DNA from: Scytonema sp. UIC 10036
Lineage (GTDB): Bacteria > Cyanobacteriota > Cyanobacteriia > Cyanobacteriales > Nostocaceae
Reading direction: 5' to 3'
DNA: 64,000 bases
Assembly (NCBI RefSeq): GCF_009725235.1
Contig: NZ_WJFC01000018.1
Span: 42,375 to 106,374, forward strand
A program made the translations under genes and the position numbers. This document shows, one piece after another, positions 56,197-64,000 of the stretch. The notes under the pieces were generated by a model. That model ran no database searches. It saw only the letters and a program-made list of their open reading frames with translations, and was not told the origin of the DNA. Numbering within the stretch: position 1 is the stretch's first letter; each line of letters starts with the position of its first letter.

Positions 56197-56261
56197 ATGG
56201 GTTTTTTATCCTAATCCCAAAGACTCGCTCCTTTATTCTTTATTAGTTGAAAGCAAAAATC

Positions 56262-59200
56262 ATGGAGAAATTTGAGATGTCTGATTCTCAAGAAGCCGTT
56301 GCGATTATTGGGATGTCAGGTCGCTTTCCTGGGGCAAAAAATGTAGAGGAATTTTGGAAGAATCTACAAAATGGTGTCGAATCTATTACGTTCTTCTCTC
56401 AAGAGGAACTGGAATCAGCAGGAGTTCCAAAAGAATTGGTTCGCAACTGTCAATATGTCAAAGCCAATGGTATTATCGACAATGTAGAGTGGTTTGATGC
56501 GGCATTCTTTGGCATGAATCCAACGGAAGCAGCAATCACAGACCCACAACAGCGTCTTTTTTTAGAATGTGCATGGTCAGCATTAGAGCAAGCAGGTTAC
56601 TTGCTTGAAACTGATTTAGGTTCCATAGGAGTTTATGCAGGAACAGGTGGATTCAACAGCTACTTCTTGAATAATCTTTATGCCAATCCTGAATTAAGAA
56701 AATCTGTTGGGGATTATCAAATGATGATTGCTAATGATAGCAATCTCTTATCGACACGAGTTTCTTACAAGTTAAATCTGACAGGACCAAGTCTGACGAT
56801 TCAAACGGCTTGCTCGACTTCATTAGTCGCCATTTCTATGGCTTGCCGCAGTTTGTTAAATTATGAATGCGATTTGGCTTTGGCAGGTGGCGTTTCCATT
56901 AGAGTTCCCCAAAAAACGGGATACTTATACCAAGAAGGCATGATTCTGTCTCCGGATGGTCACTGTCGCGCCTTTGATGCTCAAGCACAAGGAACTGTAG
57001 GTGGTAGCGGTGTGGGAATTGTGGTGCTCAAAAGATTAGAGGAGGCGATCGCCGATAGAGATTACATTCATGCTGTGGTCAAAGGCTGTGCTATTAACAA
57101 TGATGGTGCAAAGAAAGTTGGCTTAACCGCACCGAGTGTAGATGGTCAAGCCGCAGTCATTTCCCAGGCGCTGGCTTTTGCTGAAGTGGAACCAGAAACG
57201 ATCGCTTATATCGAAGCTCACGGAACAGCAACCCCTATGGGCGATCCCATAGAAATGAAGGCGCTCACACAAGTTTTTTCACGTTACACTCAAAAGAAAA
57301 GTTTTTGTGCCCTGGGTTCGGTGAAAACCAACGTCGGACATCTCGATTCAGCAGCCGGTGTTGCTGGTTTGATCAAAACTGTTTGTGCGCTCAAACATCA
57401 GTTAATACCACCGAGCCTGCATTTTCAAGAGCCGAATCCGGAGATTGATTTCGCCAACAGCCCATTTTATGTCAACACCCAACTCTCCGAATGGAATACG
57501 AATGGAACTCCGCGCCGTGCAGGGGTGAGTTCTTTTGGCGTTGGTGGTACAAATGCCCATGTTATCCTTGAGGAAGCTCCGGTGATTCAAACCTCAGGAC
57601 CATCCCGACCTTGGCAATTGCTCATGCTCTCAGCAACAACCGACACGGCGCTTCTTGGTGCAACAGTGAATTTAGTGGAGCACTTGCGGGAACATCCCAA
57701 GCTGAAACTGGCTGATGTCGCTTACACTCTCAGTATAGGTAGAAAAGCTTTTGACTATCGACGGATATTGGTTTGTCGGAATCGAGAAGATGCGATCGCC
57801 CAAGGGACACTGGAGGAGCCAATCGCTGCACTCTCAACCAATGACTCACAACAAGTTTTGACTAACTTTCAAGAACCCATAAAGCGAAAAGTCGTCTTTA
57901 TGTTTTCTGGACAGGGAGCGCAGTATGTGAATATGGCGTTAGAACTCTACCAACTAGAGCCGACATTTCGCCATTATATTGATATAAGCTCGGAAATCCT
58001 CAAGCCGCATCTGGGATTGGACTTGCGTGACTATCTGTATCCGCAAAAGCATCACCTTGAAGAAGCAACAGAGCAACTCAAGCAAACTGCACTCACCCAA
58101 CCCGCACTGTTTATCGTTGAGTACGCCTTAGCACAGTTGTGGATGTCCTGGGGAATAAAGCCATCTGCCATGATTGGTCACAGCATTGGCGAATATGTCG
58201 CCGCCTGTCTTGCGGGTGTGTTCTCCCTAGAAGATGCTTTGTTGTTAGTGGCAAAACGAGGACAACTGATGCAGCAATTGCCCACAGGTGCTATGCTTGC
58301 AGTCCCTCTAGAAGAAAAGCAACTGCAACCGCTTTTGGGTGAGCAACTCTCCTTGGCTGTGATTAACGGACCTGCTCATTGTGTCGTGGCAGGAACCACA
58401 GAAGCTATAAATGCATTGCAACTCAAGTTGATGGCACAAGGGGTAGAGTGTCGCCATTTACACACCTCCCATGCTTTCCATTCTCACATGATGGAGCCGA
58501 TAAAAGCACCATTCACTCTTGCGGTGAAAAAAGTCAATCTCAAACCACCTCAAATTCCTTACCTGTCCAATGTCACTGGTACGTGGATAACACCAGAGCA
58601 AGCCACGAATCCCAACTATTGGGCGCAGCATTTACGACACGAAGTGCGCTTTGCACAGGGTTTGCAACAATTGTTCCCACAACCAGAGCAAATCTTGTTA
58701 GAAATTGGACCGGGTCGAACATTAACGACATTAGCAAAACAACATCCACAGAAAGCAAAAGAACAAATTGTCCTCTCATCCCTACGCCATCCCCAAGACG
58801 AAAACTCAGATTTTGCTTTGTTACTAACAACCTTAGGCAAACTCTGGCTGGCTGGCGTGCAGGTAAATTGGTCAGAATTTTTTGCACACGAGCAACGCCA
58901 ACGTCTTCCTTTACCAACCTATCCATTTGAGCGCCAGCGATACTGGATTGACCCCCCTCTTATTGGTCAAGCAAAGCAATTCTCATCCAATGAAAATACT
59001 GAACCCACCCAAAAACGAGAACCAATCCATTCGCGACCCAATTTACACAATGCTTATGTTGCTCCCACAAATGAACTGCAGCAAAGTCTGACTGAAATTT
59101 GGCAACAATTTCTTGGTATTGACCAAATCGGTATCCACGATGACTTCTTTGAATTGGGTGGCGACTCTTTACAAGCAGTTCAGCTTCTTTCCCAGTTAAG

Positions 59201-60146
59201 TGAAACCTTTCAAAAGTCCTTGTCTGGTCATAGCTTACTTCAAGCTCCCACCATCGCCGCGTTATCGCAACTCATTCAACAGACGCCATCAGAATCTGAA
59301 ATTTCCACCCAAAAACAAACAGAGTCTGTACCTTCATTGCTTGTGGAAATTCAAAAGGGATGCTCGCAGCAACCATTATTCCTGGTGCATCCTGTAGGTG
59401 GACACGTCTACTTCTACCGCGATTTAGCACGTTGTCTCGGTTCAGACCAGACTGTTTATGGCATACAATCCCCTGCAGTGGATGGACACACAGAACCTTT
59501 GACCAAAGTCGAGGACATAGCGACTCAGTACATTCAACAGTTACGTATTCTCCAGCCACAAGGACCTTATTTTCTCGGAGGTTCTTCCTTTGGCGGTACA
59601 GTTGCCTTTGAAATGGCACAACAACTCCATGCTTTAGGTCAAGAGGTAGCACTGTTAGCTTTGATCGATACCCCAGGTCCCGGTCAAATGCCCGTGTTTT
59701 TGGAAGAAGATGAAACTGCAATCCTGGTTTACATACTTAGTGTGGGTTTAAACATAAAAATCACACTAGACCACCTGCGGCAGATGAGCCCTGACGAACA
59801 ACTCCTCTACTTTTTAGAGCAGATGAAGATGACCGATACAGGAACACCGCCTAATTTTGGACTAAGAGAATTGCGTCGTGAACTCAAGCTTTTCAAAGTT
59901 TATATGAAAGCAATGCGAAATTATGTCCCGCAAACTTATTCCGGTCACATCGTCTTTTGTCTTGCAACAGAGAGAGATGCATACAATGCCCAAAGTCCAG
60001 AATTACCTTGGCTTTTGGTAGCAACTTCTGGGGTCAAGGTGATACCAGTACCTGGAAACCACATTACGATGCATCATCTTCCCCACGTGCAAGTCTTAGG
60101 TGAGAAGCTACGGCTGTATCTGGATTCGGCAAGGCAGCTCATTTAG
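56262..60146 (+). CDS. Type I PKS termination module: KS-AT-ACP-TE
   Basis: About 1,295 residues. KS at 10-435 with the active-site Cys in TACSTSLV (about 183) and the two His in EAHGTATPMGDP and VGHLDSAAG. AT at 545-840 with GHSIGE and HAFHSH; the HAFH signature predicts malonyl-CoA. No KR, DH or ER. ACP near 960 (ELGGDSLQA). A type I thioesterase at 1040-1290 with the nucleophile motif GGSSFGG and the His in PGNHITMHH. It should extend the Phe-terminated peptide by two carbons, leave a 3-keto thioester and release it. The ATG at 56262 is used; ATG 56277 with GGAG nine bases upstream is an equally good start. Confidence 0.94.
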   Translation: MEKFEMSDSQEAVAIIGMSGRFPGAKNVEEFWKNLQNGVESITFFSQEELESAGVPKELVRNCQYVKANGIIDNVEWFDAAFFGMNPTEAAITDPQQRLFLECAWSALEQAGYLLETDLGSIGVYAGTGGFNSYFLNNLYANPELRKSVGDYQMMIANDSNLLSTRVSYKLNLTGPSLTIQTACSTSLVAISMACRSLLNYECDLALAGGVSIRVPQKTGYLYQEGMILSPDGHCRAFDAQAQGTVGGSGVGIVVLKRLEEAIADRDYIHAVVKGCAINNDGAKKVGLTAPSVDGQAAVISQALAFAEVEPETIAYIEAHGTATPMGDPIEMKALTQVFSRYTQKKSFCALGSVKTNVGHLDSAAGVAGLIKTVCALKHQLIPPSLHFQEPNPEIDFANSPFYVNTQLSEWNTNGTPRRAGVSSFGVGGTNAHVILEEAPVIQTSGPSRPWQLLMLSATTDTALLGATVNLVEHLREHPKLKLADVAYTLSIGRKAFDYRRILVCRNREDAIAQGTLEEPIAALSTNDSQQVLTNFQEPIKRKVVFMFSGQGAQYVNMALELYQLEPTFRHYIDISSEILKPHLGLDLRDYLYPQKHHLEEATEQLKQTALTQPALFIVEYALAQLWMSWGIKPSAMIGHSIGEYVAACLAGVFSLEDALLLVAKRGQLMQQLPTGAMLAVPLEEKQLQPLLGEQLSLAVINGPAHCVVAGTTEAINALQLKLMAQGVECRHLHTSHAFHSHMMEPIKAPFTLAVKKVNLKPPQIPYLSNVTGTWITPEQATNPNYWAQHLRHEVRFAQGLQQLFPQPEQILLEIGPGRTLTTLAKQHPQKAKEQIVLSSLRHPQDENSDFALLLTTLGKLWLAGVQVNWSEFFAHEQRQRLPLPTYPFERQRYWIDPPLIGQAKQFSSNENTEPTQKREPIHSRPNLHNAYVAPTNELQQSLTEIWQQFLGIDQIGIHDDFFELGGDSLQAVQLLSQLSETFQKSLSGHSLLQAPTIAALSQLIQQTPSESEISTQKQTESVPSLLVEIQKGCSQQPLFLVHPVGGHVYFYRDLARCLGSDQTVYGIQSPAVDGHTEPLTKVEDIATQYIQQLRILQPQGPYFLGGSSFGGTVAFEMAQQLHALGQEVALLALIDTPGPGQMPVFLEEDETAILVYILSVGLNIKITLDHLRQMSPDEQLLYFLEQMKMTDTGTPPNFGLRELRRELKLFKVYMKAMRNYVPQTYSGHIVFCLATERDAYNAQSPELPWLLVATSGVKVIPVPGNHITMHHLPHVQVLGEKLRLYLDSARQLI

Positions 60147-60162
60147 TACTCAGGAGATAAAA

Positions 60163-61200
60163 ATGCGATTACATGAACAACAACAACAAAATCAAAGTTT
60201 ATCCACCTCTGACCCCTTGTTTGAAATAGTTGGTGGATTCGCTAAATCACAGGCTATTTTTGTTGCCGCGAAACTAGGGATTGCAGATATTTTGAGCAAT
60301 GGAGCGAAGAATACTCATCAGCTAGCCCAATCCACAGGAGTCAATCAAGTTTTTCTTGAGCATTTGATGCGGATGCTAGTCAGCCTCGATCTCTTTTCTG
60401 TGGATGAGGACAACAACTTTACATTAAACCCCTTAGGAAAACGTTTATTGACTGGCACGAATGATTCTCTTAGAAGTACAATACTGGCAACAATGCAGAT
60501 ATTTTATCCGTTATGGGGAAACCTGCTACATACTGCGACAACTGGTGAAAGTGCCGTTCAACAAACTTTTCAAACCAGTTTGTATGGTTACTTAGCACAA
60601 AATCCCGAGGTGGCAAAGAATTTCAACGAGTACATGGAAGAGACGACCAGAGAATGGCTTTTGCCACTTCTAGAAGCTTACGACTTTTCCAAAGTGGAAA
60701 CAATTGTCGATGTCGGCGGTAGTACGGGCAGCTTAATTGCCTTTATTCTCAAGGCAAATCCCCAATTGCAAGGTATTTTATTTGACCAAGAAGATGTTGT
60801 TGCAAGTGCCGGAAAAGTTTTGTCAGCTGCTGGAGTTGCTGACCGTTGTCAGATTGTTGGCGGTAACTTTTTTGAGTCTATTCCCAAGAGTGGTAATGTT
60901 TATTTAATTTCGCGAGTTTTACTCAATTGGGATGATAGCCAAGCTCTGAAAATTCTGACGAACTGCTACAAAGCTATGACATCTAACGATAAACTATTGA
61001 TTGTTGATACTGTCATGCCAACAGATAACCCGTCGCCGGAATTCAGCTTTGCCAGTCTTAACTTATTTTTAACTGGTGCTTCTTTAATGCGAACGGAAGA
61101 TGAATTTCGTTGTTTATTATCAACAGCAGGTTTTCAGGTGACTCAGGTGCTCCAAACAAAAGGTATTATGAGTGCAATTGAAGCCAGAATTCAACAATAA
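60163..61200 (+). CDS. SAM-dependent O-methyltransferase
   Basis: A 345-residue enzyme. N-terminal winged-helix dimerisation region (about 15-110: FAKSQAIFVAAKLGIADIL, STGVNQVFLEHLMRML), then a class I methyltransferase fold with VDVGGSTGSLIAF as SAM motif I, GNFFESIP, and SRVLLNWDDSQALKIL carrying a conserved Trp-Asp segment. This matches the plant-type/hydroxyneurosporene O-methyltransferase family (Methyltransf_2). The start at 60163 has AGGAG six bases upstream and is 16 bases after the PKS stop. Its place at the end of the assembly line fits enol O-methylation of the released 3-keto product. Confidence 0.92.
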   Translation: MRLHEQQQQNQSLSTSDPLFEIVGGFAKSQAIFVAAKLGIADILSNGAKNTHQLAQSTGVNQVFLEHLMRMLVSLDLFSVDEDNNFTLNPLGKRLLTGTNDSLRSTILATMQIFYPLWGNLLHTATTGESAVQQTFQTSLYGYLAQNPEVAKNFNEYMEETTREWLLPLLEAYDFSKVETIVDVGGSTGSLIAFILKANPQLQGILFDQEDVVASAGKVLSAAGVADRCQIVGGNFFESIPKSGNVYLISRVLLNWDDSQALKILTNCYKAMTSNDKLLIVDTVMPTDNPSPEFSFASLNLFLTGASLMRTEDEFRCLLSTAGFQVTQVLQTKGIMSAIEARIQQ

Positions 61201-61211
61201 GAGGTATCATT

Positions 61212-61547
61212 ATGGCAACAATGGGAAAATATTGCAAAGCTTACTTGCTGAAAAACTTCCGTCAGTTCTCTCACTGGACTGAGAACATTGAAAATGTCAA
61301 AAAAGAGAAGAAACAGGTAGATGGCAAAGAAGTCGAAGTTGATAGACAACTCACTGATGACGATATTCTCTATCTGCAAGAAAATTACGTAGTGACAGAT
61401 GGTATTTTCAAAGATGAAAACATCATTTTTGAGAACGTCACTCCTGAATGGAAAGAGTTTTGTACAAAGACGTTGGGTTTTGAAATTCCAGTTTACGAGC
61501 CGATTACAATCAACACCTCGGTTATTCAAGACAACGCCAAGCCCTAG
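61212..61547 (+). CDS. Small unknown protein of the NRPS operon (1)
   Basis: 111 residues starting MATMGKYCKAYLLKNFRQFS, highly charged, with DGKEVEVDRQLTDDDILYLQ in the middle. No signal peptide, membrane helix or known domain is seen. AGAGG precedes the start and the gene is 11 bases after the methyltransferase, so it belongs to the same transcript. I have an impression of similar small proteins next to NRPS genes in other cyanobacteria, but no function is established. Confidence 0.75.
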   Translation: MATMGKYCKAYLLKNFRQFSHWTENIENVKKEKKQVDGKEVEVDRQLTDDDILYLQENYVVTDGIFKDENIIFENVTPEWKEFCTKTLGFEIPVYEPITINTSVIQDNAKP

Positions 61548-61582
61548 TTATTGAAGAAAAGGAAAAACAAGGAGAAACTGCA

Positions 61583-61909
61583 ATGAACGAGTTAGTACAA
61601 AGATTATCCCAAGGAAATCATCCCGTTGAAGCCAGTCTGAGACCTGAAAAAACTGTCGCCGCTTTCAAAGAGAGTATTGACCGCTCCTATGTGCATATTA
61701 AATTCACCAACACAAAGGGTGGTACGGAATTGGGGGTCAAACTCGATCCCGAAGCATCCGATTTCAATTCCGCTGACTTTGAGCGTCAAACGGGGAAGGT
61801 TCACTTAGTAGGTGACCTTACGTTGAATTATGTTAAAGTGAAATGTATCGCAGATATTGACCTGAAAACACTTGCAGGTTCAGGGCATCTCGAACCGATA
61901 GAGGCATAA
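61583..61909 (+). CDS. Small unknown protein of the NRPS operon (2)
   Basis: 108 residues starting MNELVQRLSQGNHPVEASLR, with FTNTKGGTELGVKLD and GKVHLVGDLTLNYVKVKCIAD. It looks like a compact mainly beta protein with no membrane segment. An AAGGAG lies eight bases before the ATG and it follows the previous small gene by 35 bases. It is not an MbtH protein (the family's Trp pattern is absent). Function unknown. It is the last gene of the operon and is followed by a hairpin. Confidence 0.72.
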   Translation: MNELVQRLSQGNHPVEASLRPEKTVAAFKESIDRSYVHIKFTNTKGGTELGVKLDPEASDFNSADFERQTGKVHLVGDLTLNYVKVKCIADIDLKTLAGSGHLEPIEA

Positions 61910-61931
61910 GAGCGGTCACATTTCTAAGCCG

Positions 61932-61988
61932 GTGCGTGACGCTACAAGTCTTACAACTACGTTGAAATTTGTTCGTAGCGTCACACAC
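61932..61988. terminator. Hairpin after the biosynthetic operon
   Basis: GTGCGTGACGCTAC (61932-61945) pairs with GTAGCGTCACACAC (61975-61988), with one mismatch and a 29-base loop. It begins 23 bases after the last gene of the NRPS operon. There is no T-run, so it may be a dispersed repeat rather than a classical terminator. Confidence 0.5.
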
Positions 61989-62088
61989 CCTACGGTTTTT
62001 ATGTGCTGTGTTGCGTAAGCCCTCTCGTTTGATTATCATTTTAATTTAGTGACTCTTGATTAAATTTGTAAAGCATATTTTGTCCTAA

Positions 62089-62526
62089 ATGGTTTTAAAG
62101 CATATCCCTTCCGTTTGGCAGAATTATCATTTAAATCACAAGTACGAATTTCAAGAAAAACTTATTGAGACCTTGAGCCATGATGAATACTACGCACGGT
62201 ATGCAACGCGAGAGGCGATCGAACGCAACCAAAAGCTAGTAGCAACCTGGGACACACTCTCAATTCTTTTGTGTCAGGGATTTACTGGTAAGCAGGAGGT
62301 CACTCAAGTGCCAACGCTTGATGGCACGATCGCACTTCAATTAACTCTAGTAGAAAACAAAAACAATCGCTATCAAATTACAGTATCTCCCTGGCCATTT
62401 GGGGAGAGCGAGGTCAATACTTGTAGAAAAATTTTTGACCCTAATTTCCGGAATGCTGTAACTCAGTTTTGTAGTTACAGTCAACAAAAACAAATTTTAC
62501 TTATTAATTTTAAAGCTTATATCTAA
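62089..62526 (+). CDS. DUF3891 family protein, N-terminally truncated
   Basis: 145 residues. EAIERNQKLVATWDTLSILL, then TLVENKNNRYQITVSPWPFG, match my recollection of the C-terminal half of DUF3891, whose members usually have about 250 residues and an HD-like N-terminal part with His residues near HDDGW. That half is missing and there is no clear ribosome-binding site. It may be a pseudogene or a shortened version. It converges on the GNAT gene across a strong terminator. Confidence 0.5.
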   Translation: MVLKHIPSVWQNYHLNHKYEFQEKLIETLSHDEYYARYATREAIERNQKLVATWDTLSILLCQGFTGKQEVTQVPTLDGTIALQLTLVENKNNRYQITVSPWPFGESEVNTCRKIFDPNFRNAVTQFCSYSQQKQILLINFKAYI

Positions 62527-62529
62527 ACC

Positions 62530-62558
62530 AAACCACGCTGTTTATTACAGTGTGGTTT
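62530..62558. terminator. Bidirectional terminator
   Basis: AAACCACGCTGT (62530-62541), five-base loop, ACAGTGTGGTTT (62547-62558): a 12-bp stem with one G-T pair, flanked by A-rich and T-rich tracts. It starts directly after the DUF3891-fragment stop and serves both convergent genes. Confidence 0.75.
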
Positions 62559-62598
62559 TATACGTTTGGAGAGAGATTGTTCACTCATCTCCAGAACT

Positions 62599-63084
62599 TC
62601 AATTATCTAAGCGCATATGTAACAGGGGAAATGGCTTGCTCATGCTATCGAACTCCGAACGTCCTTCGACTTCAAACCCCATCTGTAGGTAAAACCCCAC
62701 CGCCTGTTCGTTCTGCTCGTTCACATCAACTCTTGTGGCACCGAGGGTCTTGACGGCATAATCTAACAGTCGCCGTCCGATCCCTCTTAAGCGCCACAAG
62801 GGATGGATGAATAGCATCTCAACTTTGTCGTCTACTACGCCAACAAATCCAACAACCTGACCTTCCTCATCACGCACGCAAGCCAGTTCCTCCACATGGG
62901 GAAGCTCATCGCGCACCAGTGGCTTGAAGAACTGGATATCAACTTCCGTCAGGAAAAGGTGAGTTGCGCGTACAGAGGCTTCCCAAACTTCAAGGACACG
63001 CGGGAGGTCGGACGGACGTACCAGATCAATGCCTTCTTGCAATCGCATATTGCCTTTAATACTTATGTTGTTGGTTTCATCCAT
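62599..63084 (-). CDS. GNAT family N-acetyltransferase
   Basis: 161 residues. Acetyl-CoA binding motif A reads MLFIHPLWRLRGIGRRLLDYA, with the RxxGxG/A turn for the pyrophosphate. Motif B follows as VDVNEQNEQAVGFYLQMGFEVEG. It resembles single-domain bacterial acetyltransferases of the YafP/YjaB kind, whose substrates are small amines or unknown. A shorter start at Met13 (63048) is possible. No link to the biosynthetic operon is evident; it is on the opposite strand. Confidence 0.85.
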   Translation of the reverse strand: MDETNNISIKGNMRLQEGIDLVRPSDLPRVLEVWEASVRATHLFLTEVDIQFFKPLVRDELPHVEELACVRDEEGQVVGFVGVVDDKVEMLFIHPLWRLRGIGRRLLDYAVKTLGATRVDVNEQNEQAVGFYLQMGFEVEGRSEFDSMSKPFPLLHMRLDN

Positions 63085-63120
63085 ATGCTAGCGGCATAAC
63101 TAGTGAATTATGATTTACCT

Positions 63121-63146
63121 CACGCAAAGGCGCAAAGACGCAAAGA
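63121..63146. repeat. Half-copy of the GCAAAGGC repeat
   Basis: CACGCAAAGGCGCAAAGACG and the following bases match one arm of the hairpin repeat at 9444-9508. The complementary arm is absent here. Confidence 0.55.
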
Positions 63147-63296
63147 GGTCTGCCGAGGTTTTATGAGCGCTAATTTGCGGGACATGATATGACTCCCTGC
63201 CTTTGCTAGAGTTTAGTGATAGATTAACAAAGTTTTTGGGCAAGATAAACCTAACGCCTCTGTAATCATTATCAACTGGAGTTAGGAGTCATCACC

Positions 63297-64000
63297 ATGT
63301 CTCGTTTTGACAAGAACGTTATTGCCACCTTAAACCGCATTGCAGCCCAGAAAATCTTTGAAAAGATGCGGATTTTAAGGATGTCATCCACGGAAAACTC
63401 CAAGAGACGGTGGATTTGGGAACTTTTACAAAATGCCAATGATAAGGCTGCAGTTGATTTTCCGGAACAAAAGGTTGCTGTCAGGGTAAGATTGACTCCA
63501 AAATCTATAGAATTCAGTCACAATTACAGTTATTTTACCAATAAAAATATTGAAGGTTTAATCCGTCAAATTAGTTCGGATGATAAAGACTGGGGAGAAA
63601 CTGATAAAACAGAGATGCCCAAAACTATAGGGAGATTTGGTACGGGCTTTTTGACCACTCACCTGCTTTCAGAGAAAGTCATTGTCAGTGGTCTTTTTCA
63701 AGATGAGGGCGATATTCAAAGGTTTTCTTTTCCCCTAGACCGCAGTGGTAGGGAACTCAAAGCCCTCATTGAGAGTATCAATAACTCATTCCAGGAAGTG
63801 AACACAAGTTTAAACGATTCTCCAAAGATTGAAAATCCTGACTTTAGTGCTTACAATACCACTTTCCAATACGAACTTGACGAGCTAGGCAGGGGGATTG
63901 CGGAAGTGGGATTGGACGATCTGGAAAATTCGCTCCCCTATACGTTAATTTTTATCGATAAAATTAAATTGGTGGAGATAGAAAGAAATAATTGTGAAAA
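63297..64000 (+). CDS. HSP90-like (GHKL) ATPase, N-terminal part, runs off the window
   Basis: Starts MSRFDKNVIATLNRIAAQKI with GGAG eight bases upstream; 234 codons are inside the window and the frame stays open. WIWELLQNANDKA is the GHKL N-box (the Asn chelates Mg-ATP) and TIGRFGTGFLTTHLLS is the G-box lid, the arrangement seen in HSP90- and sacsin-like ATPases. Large bacterial proteins of this kind are often found in accessory or defence islands. Without the C-terminal domains the function cannot be assigned. Confidence 0.8.
   Translation, partial: MSRFDKNVIATLNRIAAQKIFEKMRILRMSSTENSKRRWIWELLQNANDKAAVDFPEQKVAVRVRLTPKSIEFSHNYSYFTNKNIEGLIRQISSDDKDWGETDKTEMPKTIGRFGTGFLTTHLLSEKVIVSGLFQDEGDIQRFSFPLDRSGRELKALIESINNSFQEVNTSLNDSPKIENPDFSAYNTTFQYELDELGRGIAEVGLDDLENSLPYTLIFIDKIKLVEIERNNCE

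Noticed and set aside
61583..61909. MbtH-like protein
   Set aside because: Its length is only roughly similar; the conserved Trp and NxExQxSxWP pattern of MbtH proteins is absent.

Overview
The window comes from a filamentous cyanobacterium, most likely of the heterocyst-forming (Nostocales) type. Evidence: many HIP1 octamers (GCGATCGC), five short heptamer tandem arrays, interspersed hairpin repeats, and typical families (XisH/XisI, Uma2, DUF4058, Ser/Thr kinases with TPRs, DUF3368/UPF0175). I saw no rRNA, tRNA or CRISPR array.

Layout. 1-14,600: a pentapeptide-protein end, a rhomboid-like protein without its catalytic serine, two convergent Ser/Thr kinases, a DUF4058 protein, a DUF697 GTPase, a sensor histidine kinase followed by a decayed copy of its own 3' end, a DUF937 protein and a 1,333-residue membrane protein. 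14,800-19,500: an accessory patch with a Uma2 nuclease, a VapBC pair, a Hint-domain remnant, a 358-bp miniature transposon with 23-bp perfect inverted ends and a 5-bp target duplication, a truncated xisH with intact xisI, and a UPF0175/DUF3368 toxin-antitoxin pair whose toxin carries an in-frame stop. 19,650-31,800: sbcCD, a phosphate-binding-type protein, a WD40 protein, glycerol kinase, a low-molecular-weight phosphatase and small unknowns. 32,100-34,800: decayed insertion-sequence debris, a three-copy 36-bp-periodic repeat, and an intact IscB (OMEGA) nuclease preceded by its structured guide RNA (HEARO/omega RNA).

35,192-61,909: a collinear NRPS/PKS operon of six genes. The assembly line reads A-NMT-T / C-A*-AL-KR-T, C-A-NMT-T, C-A-T, C-A-T / KS-AT-ACP-TE, followed by an O-methyltransferase and two small unknown proteins. 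Read from the modules, the product should be an N-methylated amino acid esterified to a 2-hydroxy acid, then N-Me-Val, Val, and Phe extended by malonate. Release by the thioesterase and O-methylation would fit an O-methyl tetramate (4-methoxy-5-benzyl-pyrrolinone) terminus, as in the dolastatin 15/gallinamide style of cyanobacterial peptides. The second module is unusual: it carries a conventional A domain that has lost nearly every core motif, plus a separate acyl/keto-acid ligase and a ketoreductase.

61,900-64,000: a truncated DUF3891 gene, a GNAT acetyltransferase, and the start of an HSP90-like (GHKL) ATPase that runs off the window.
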